Positions 41,112-46,034 of a stretch of 46,034 bases of DNA are shown here, piece after piece. Both the position numbers and the translations under genes were made by a program. The notes under the pieces were generated by a model. That model was given only the letters and a program-made list of their open reading frames with translations. It was not told the origin of the DNA and did not search any database. Origin of the DNA: JBBRXJ01 sp038248505 (GTDB lineage: Bacteria; Bacteroidota; Bacteroidia; Bacteroidales; JBBRXJ01); assembly GCA_038248505.1 (NCBI GenBank), contig JBBRXJ010000015.1:1-46034 (forward strand), read 5' to 3'. Every line of letters begins with the position of its first letter. Within the stretch, counting starts at the first letter, position 1.

Positions 41112-44100
41112 TTACTTAGTCTTAACCAACGCTTTAATAATTTTCTGATCGTTGATTTCGAGAATTACAAAGTAAATTCCAGGTTTTGAGGCTTCATATG
41201 AATATTTGTAGTTGCCGCTATTTTGGTTGCTATTTATAAGAATTGTTTCTTCAACCCCTAAAATATTTAGTATAGATAATTTAATCTTCGAGTCTTTTTC
41301 CAGTTTGTATTCAATGTTACTTAGGTCACTGGCAGGGTTCGGATATATATTAAACGCAACGCTTTCAGCCAAATTTTCATTAATTGAATTATCCTTCTTA
41401 AGTCGGTTGTCTTCCAAATTTGAAATAGATTGACTAAACGGACCTGAGTTTGATTTTAAATTTGCAGGATTACAAGCATCGGCTTTTACACCAGCTATTC
41501 TGTAAAACCTTTTTGAGGACAAAGCACCAATGTCTGTATCTGTGTATGCATTTAAACTGCCAGATACGGTATCGATTGGTGCTAACGCTAAAGAATCACT
41601 TCCTCTGTAAATAATATAGCTATTGAAGCTAAAAGGGGATCCATTTATTTCATAGGGATACCAGTGTAAGTTCACACCGCCTACAGCACTTACATATTGT
41701 AAAAATAGTGTTTTGTGATAGCTTAGTGATGAAACTTTGGTTTTGTTTCCGCATACATCACGTGTACCAAGCTTGTATAGATATTGTTGCTGCTCAGGTT
41801 TTGATGTTTTATCAACATATACACTTAAACTATCAAATGGGTAAAATGCCAGAGAGTCATAAATATTGTAAGTTGAACTTTCTCTGTATACAGTATAACC
41901 TGTAGTTCTTTTATAACGCTGTCTTTCCCATACAACCATATTCTTTCCTGTGGTAGGATTAATGGTTACCAAACAAATATTTTCTTTATATGCTGAAGTA
42001 TCATACTTCAACGTGTAGGTAACAATGCTATCACAACCATACCTACTGGAGAGCGTATCGGTAACGGTTACTCCTTGTGATGCATAAAATGTTCCGTTTA
42101 TATTTATGATACTTCCTTTACAGATTTGGGTGTCAACAGTAATGTTGTACGATGGGTAATCGGTTACTCTTAAAATAATAGCACTGTCAGCAGTAATTGG
42201 CGTATACAGAATTTGTGGTGTTTTGTAGAATCCCCCTTTATATTGAACGGAATCGTTTTTACAGTAACCGATGTTTACTGAATTTATTCCACTCGTTGGA
42301 CTTGAAATTTTTATTGGATATGTGTAAGTCCTGGTTTGTCCACAGTTGTTTGATGCCTTTAATGTAAGCGTATAGGTGTCTGCTTTTTTAAAAATATGAT
42401 TCGCAACGCCAAAAGAACCAAATGTTGTATCCGGTTTGCTTGCATCTCCAAAATCTAAAATATATTTTGATGCTCCTTGCATCACCATCATTATTGATGA
42501 GTCAACCATGTTGTTTGAATTCATCCAACTCAAATATACATTGAGTGTATTCGAATTAGTAATGTTTACAAAAATGGAATCGGTAAAGGATTTTCCACAG
42601 TTATTGGTGACTGTAATGGTAGCTTTATGATTGCCAAGTGTTTTAAAGGCGTGTTTATACAAATAAGCTGTCATTTCTTCATATCCGTTTTCTTGTTTAA
42701 AAATGGTATAATTTGTTGTAGTAACACCATCATCAAATTTTAATGAATAATGGAAGTTTGGTGGATAGATGAAATAAGTAACGGTATCTCCTATGCATGC
42801 TGTTTTATTAATGAGGCCGAATTCGATATCGCTTTTCTTTAGTTCTACAGAGTTGCCAATAGTAATTTTCTTTGAAATAGTTGTGTCATGCCCGCAACCG
42901 TTAGTTGCTGTTAATAGCACATTAAATTTACCGGTAAATGGATAGGCGTGACTTCCTTTAAAATCAGCTGAGGTTGCACCATCACCATAGCTCCAATTGA
43001 ATGAAGTGGCATCATGATATTCGGGGCGGAATTCCACAATATCGCCAGGACAAACATCCTCTGGCATAATTGAGAAATCAATATTTGGATTAATTGATAA
43101 ATTATTGCTGATTTCAATGTTTTCTGAAATCGTTGTGTCGTTTGCGCAACCATTAACAAGTGTTAATGATACCAAGTATTTTCCTGGTTTGTCATATGCA
43201 TGTTTGGTGTAATTTTGTTTTGATATATTCCCATCTCCAAAATTCCATAGATACGATACTGCATTTTGTGAAGTATTAAATTCAATCTTTGCTCCTGGAC
43301 AAACTTTATTCGAACTTATATTCCAATTTATATATGTGTTTGCAAATGGTAGAACTGAAGTAACAACTATTGTGTCATAAGCAGTAGTATCATAGCCGCA
43401 TCCATTCGTTAATTTTAGTGAGATAGGATACTTCCCCACTTTTTTGTAGACATGTTCTGATTGATCTTTTTGCATTGCATAGGTGCTATCCCCGAAATTC
43501 CATAAGTATGAAATAGCATATTGATAGCATGAAAATTTAACCGTTTCACCAGGGCAAATTGTTTTAGGGTAGATATTCCAGTTTATATTACCAGTATACC
43601 TGATATTCGGCTTAATTTTAATAGTATCCGATAAACTTGTGTCTCGGCCACATCCATTCGTCATTGTTGTTACAACTTTATATTCACCTTCTTTGCCATA
43701 TGTATGTTCTGTATTGTATTCAGTAGAGGTGGAACCATCTCCAAAATTCCACGAATAGTTTACTGCATCGGGGTATGCATACATACTTAACAAATCACCA
43801 GGACATCCTTCTTTTTTCATAATATTGATATCTATAGTATTTGAGAAAGGCAAATTATTCTTGATCCTAATGGTGTCTGTAATTATTGTGTCAATGTTGC
43901 AGAAGTTGGTGACTTTGGCCGTCATTTTATAATTTCCAACTGATGTATATGTTTTAGATGCAATTCTCCCAACTTCACTCGTGCCATCACCAAAGTTCCA
44001 TGTAGCTGTTTTAACATAATTATTATATGCTCTGAAATAAAGTTCTTCATTGCTGCATTTAGGCGTTTGGGGATAAATAATTTGCGTGTTTGCGGGGAAT

Positions 44101-45698
44101 CGAATGTTCGTCTTTATTTTAATTGTGTCATAGATTGTCGTGTCTAGTCCGCAATAATTGGTTAGTGTCAGTTGTATGGGTTTTGTTCCTGATGTATTGA
44201 AATTATAATATATGTAATAGGAATTTTTTGTAAAGCCAGATTCTAGCGTCCACTTGAAAGCCCTAACTGTTGAACTGAAGCAACTAAAGTATATTTCTTC
44301 ACCCGGGCATGCCGTTTTTTTGTCCACATGAAAATAAAAGCTCCCGTTTAAATGAAGATTGCTTTTGATGTATATGGTATCATATACTGTTGTGTCATGA
44401 CCACACCCGTTAACAAGTCGAAGTGAAATAGTGTATTTTCCAGCTGTGGCGAATGCGTGATCGGTATAGTTACCGTATGACTTTGTGCCATCACCAAATG
44501 ACCATGTATAGGATGTGGAACTTGTACTTGATGAAAAATAGAATGATTCGCCGGGGCATCCTATTTTCTTTGGAATATAAAAATCAATTGGACTTTCAAA
44601 TCTTAAATTATTTACGATTGCTACAGTATCATATACCGTTGTGTCAATATTGCAGTTGTTGGTGAGTTTTAAACTAATGGGGTGTTTTTTTACGCTATTA
44701 TATTTCGTATTGGTGTATTTTTCTGTTGATGTAACACCATTTCCTAAATTCCATAAATATTTCTTTGCAACAATATTCGTGGATAAATTTATGAGTTCGT
44801 CAGGACAAGTAATTTTGGGACTTATGTCATAGTAAACGTTTGAGAAGCGAATATTATTTAAAACGTGTATTGTATCATGTAAAATGGTATCTCTGTTGCA
44901 TCCATTGGTTAGTGTGAGTTTTACAGGATGAATGCCCGTATTTTGGTATTTATAGTCGTCAATACTATTCGAGTTGTAAGTTGTAACCCCATCACCCATA
45001 TCCCACTTATAAGTTTTGGCATTTACAGGGGTATGTAAAGTAACTTTATCACCTGTGCATGCTTCTTCTAGGCTCTTTTGGATGGGTTGAGCATAGGATA
45101 CCTTCATTGGCAAATTCCCATTAATTATGGTGGAATCGTAAAGTGTAGTATCAGATCCACATCGGTTTGTTAATTTAACCGAAATGATTTTCCTGCCAGT
45201 GGTGGCATATTTATGAGTTTGATGATAATTATTATCGCCTGTAGTACCATCGCCAAAGGACCAATAATAGGTAATGGTTCCATTATGGAAAACCTGCATG
45301 CCAACATCTTCATTAGGGCAGCTTATGTTGTCAAAGACATAGGTGCTAGGATAACTTTCTTGATAGCTAATATCATCGCGCACTTCAACGGTATCTCGCA
45401 ATGTAGTATCCTTTCCGCAACTATTGGTGATTTTTAGCGTTAAGGGATATTTCCCTTTTGCAGACAATGTTAAAGTACTTACCCATGATTGTGAATAGCT
45501 TTGGCCATTGAGGCTGATTTGATAAGAGGCTGCATCATAATAGTAGGCCGAAACACTAAAGGTCTGACCCGGACAAACTTGCTTTGAGCTGATGTTAAAG
45601 TTTATGTAACTATCAAAGGTGCATGCGGCCATTGATCTTTGATGAATAACAACAATACTAGCTAATAAAAGGGCGATTTTTAGAATGTTTTTGTTCAT
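41112..45698 (-). CDS. Large PKD-repeat surface protein with T9SS type A sorting domain
   Basis: The 1528-residue protein has a signal peptide (residues 1-24, ending SMAA) and about 13 tandem PKD-like domains of 80-90 residues (about 30-1137). Most show W-x-F-G-D-G and an LTNxCGxDTTxxDTI ending. Twelve carry a Cys at the start (CPGE-like) and another near the end, suggesting one disulphide per domain. Next comes a region with the Bacteroidota motif GCDSIVTYTL (about 1140-1240) and two FN3-like segments. A C-terminal T9SS type A domain starts FNIYPNPASDLSNIEY (about 1449-1528). It is therefore probably secreted by type IX secretion and anchored or released at the cell surface as an adhesin or structural fibre. 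The binding partner is unknown. Confidence 0.85.
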   Translation of the reverse strand: MNKNILKIALLLASIVVIHQRSMAACTFDSYINFNISSKQVCPGQTFSVSAYYYDAASYQISLNGQSYSQSWVSTLTLSAKGKYPLTLKITNSCGKDTTLRDTVEVRDDISYQESYPSTYVFDNISCPNEDVGMQVFHNGTITYYWSFGDGTTGDNNYHQTHKYATTGRKIISVKLTNRCGSDTTLYDSTIINGNLPMKVSYAQPIQKSLEEACTGDKVTLHTPVNAKTYKWDMGDGVTTYNSNSIDDYKYQNTGIHPVKLTLTNGCNRDTILHDTIHVLNNIRFSNVYYDISPKITCPDELINLSTNIVAKKYLWNLGNGVTSTEKYTNTKYNSVKKHPISLKLTNNCNIDTTVYDTVAIVNNLRFESPIDFYIPKKIGCPGESFYFSSSTSSTSYTWSFGDGTKSYGNYTDHAFATAGKYTISLRLVNGCGHDTTVYDTIYIKSNLHLNGSFYFHVDKKTACPGEEIYFSCFSSTVRAFKWTLESGFTKNSYYIYYNFNTSGTKPIQLTLTNYCGLDTTIYDTIKIKTNIRFPANTQIIYPQTPKCSNEELYFRAYNNYVKTATWNFGDGTSEVGRIASKTYTSVGNYKMTAKVTNFCNIDTIITDTIRIKNNLPFSNTIDINIMKKEGCPGDLLSMYAYPDAVNYSWNFGDGSTSTEYNTEHTYGKEGEYKVVTTMTNGCGRDTSLSDTIKIKPNIRYTGNINWNIYPKTICPGETVKFSCYQYAISYLWNFGDSTYAMQKDQSEHVYKKVGKYPISLKLTNGCGYDTTAYDTIVVTSVLPFANTYINWNISSNKVCPGAKIEFNTSQNAVSYLWNFGDGNISKQNYTKHAYDKPGKYLVSLTLVNGCANDTTISENIEISNNLSINPNIDFSIMPEDVCPGDIVEFRPEYHDATSFNWSYGDGATSADFKGSHAYPFTGKFNVLLTATNGCGHDTTISKKITIGNSVELKKSDIEFGLINKTACIGDTVTYFIYPPNFHYSLKFDDGVTTTNYTIFKQENGYEEMTAYLYKHAFKTLGNHKATITVTNNCGKSFTDSIFVNITNSNTLNVYLSWMNSNNMVDSSIMMVMQGASKYILDFGDASKPDTTFGSFGVANHIFKKADTYTLTLKASNNCGQTRTYTYPIKISSPTSGINSVNIGYCKNDSVQYKGGFYKTPQILYTPITADSAIILRVTDYPSYNITVDTQICKGSIININGTFYASQGVTVTDTLSSRYGCDSIVTYTLKYDTSAYKENICLVTINPTTGKNMVVWERQRYKRTTGYTVYRESSTYNIYDSLAFYPFDSLSVYVDKTSKPEQQQYLYKLGTRDVCGNKTKVSSLSYHKTLFLQYVSAVGGVNLHWYPYEINGSPFSFNSYIIYRGSDSLALAPIDTVSGSLNAYTDTDIGALSSKRFYRIAGVKADACNPANLKSNSGPFSQSISNLEDNRLKKDNSINENLAESVAFNIYPNPASDLSNIEYKLEKDSKIKLSILNILGVEETILINSNQNSGNYKYSYEASKPGIYFVILEINDQKIIKALVKTK
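42290..45611 (-). repeat. Tandem PKD-like coding repeats (about 13 units of 240-270 bases)
   Basis: Within the surface-protein gene the amino-acid pattern CPGE ... WNFGDG ... TNGCGxDTTxxDTI recurs about every 80-90 residues. Units have diverged at nucleotide level, with no long identical runs noted, which points to old duplication rather than recent expansion. The thirteenth unit lacks the leading Cys. Boundaries are approximate. Confidence 0.8.
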
Positions 45699-45948
45699 GA
45701 GGTTTAATCTTTATTGGGAGGCTAAATTACGAGTATAAAATCACATGACAAAGCATTGTTGGTCAAACATTTTGATTTCAAACGCTCAAATCCATATTTT
45801 GCATGAAATTAACATGAAATTTATACTAACCCAGAAGTCGCAGACAAAACAAAAAAACATTATAATTAATTATAAATAAATTAGTTATGTCTTTGACAGT
45901 ATCACCTAAAAGGTGCTATTTGCAACAGCAACAGCAAATAAACTATCC
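45699..45948. other. Intergenic region between the PKD gene and a probable transposase
   Basis: This is 250 AT-rich bases. A short hairpin CACCT/AGGTG (45903-45915) lies about 35 bases before the transposase ATG and might be part of the insertion sequence end, but no terminal inverted repeat can be confirmed because the other end is outside the window. No exact TAnnTTTG promoter was found for the minus-strand gene. Confidence 0.5.
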
Positions 45949-46034
45949 ATGGATATAATCACACAATCTTCAAAAAACATCACCCCTTTTGGCGGATTAA
46001 ATTTCATATATAATGCTATACACCGCGCCGGTAT
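45949..46034 (+). mobile_element. Start of a probable insertion-sequence transposase gene (cut by window edge)
   Basis: An ATG at 45949 opens a frame that runs off the window (28 codons): MDIITQSSKNITPFGGLNF, then IYNAIHRAG. The ITPFGGLNF opening resembles N-termini of DDE transposases, most likely the IS1380-like group common in Bacteroidota. This is pattern memory from a short fragment, so family assignment is tentative. If correct, the surface-protein gene is flanked by an insertion sequence. Confidence 0.5.

Noticed and set aside
42911..43159. Other open frames of 60-90 codons within the PKD gene on both strands
   Set aside because: They overlap a continuous 1528-codon frame, begin and end inside repeats and have no independent start signals.
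42290..45611. Repeat array as CRISPR or tandem DNA satellite
   Set aside because: Periodicity is at protein level (80-90 residues), units have diverged, and the whole span is one open frame with PKD motifs.

Overview
The window is a low-GC bacterial chromosome segment from a member of the Bacteroidota; class and genus cannot be fixed from the sequence alone. Four things support this. Promoters match the Bacteroidota pattern (TTG/TTTG, about 19-20 bases, TAnnTTTG). Shine-Dalgarno sequences are almost absent. The proteins include Bacteroidota-typical families: an EF-G2-like paralogue, a GlmU-like nucleotidyltransferase and zinc-free L36. A type IX secretion (T9SS) C-terminal sorting domain is present.

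Region 1 (1-1659, minus) is the first 553 codons of an EF-G paralogue with altered GTPase motifs. It is transcribed away from the ribosomal cluster, with two near-identical promoters in the 365-base divergent spacer.

Region 2 (2025-19719, plus) is one uninterrupted 33-gene str-S10-spc-alpha superoperon: rpsL, rpsG, fusA, then rpsJ through rplQ, including secY, map, infA and rpoA. No tuf gene lies between fusA and rpsJ. Gaps are 2-33 bases and three junctions overlap as TAATG. A hairpin and T-run terminator follows rplQ. Two genes shorter than about 60 codons (rpmD, rpmJ) are included.

Region 3 (19.8-31.3 kb) holds enolase and a UbiD-family decarboxylase. Next come a large beta-propeller/SpoIIE phosphatase sensor and a convergent hybrid histidine kinase whose ATP-binding domain looks degenerate. 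A compact three-gene group follows: a secreted protein of unknown function, a WbuC-type cupin and hisS.

Region 4 (31.3-34.4 kb, minus) is an ECF sigma factor, a one-TM putative anti-sigma protein and a periplasmic Spy-like protein, followed by a secreted VWA-domain protein. Region 5 (34.6-41.0 kb, plus) has a Bax-inhibitor-1 family membrane protein, a GNAT-like protein, rpmE type B, a GlmU-like enzyme, lon and tRNA-Arg(CCG).

Region 6 (41.1-45.7 kb, minus) is a 1528-residue T9SS cargo protein with about 13 tandem PKD-like domains, most carrying a cysteine pair and DTT/DTI motifs. The window ends inside the start of a probable transposase gene.

Most of the window is core genome. I see no CRISPR array, prophage or obvious defence island. 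The points most worth a second look are the EF-G2 paralogue, the degenerate histidine kinase, the lone strong Shine-Dalgarno at rplF, the non-zinc anti-sigma cassette and the Cys/DTT-patterned PKD surface protein.
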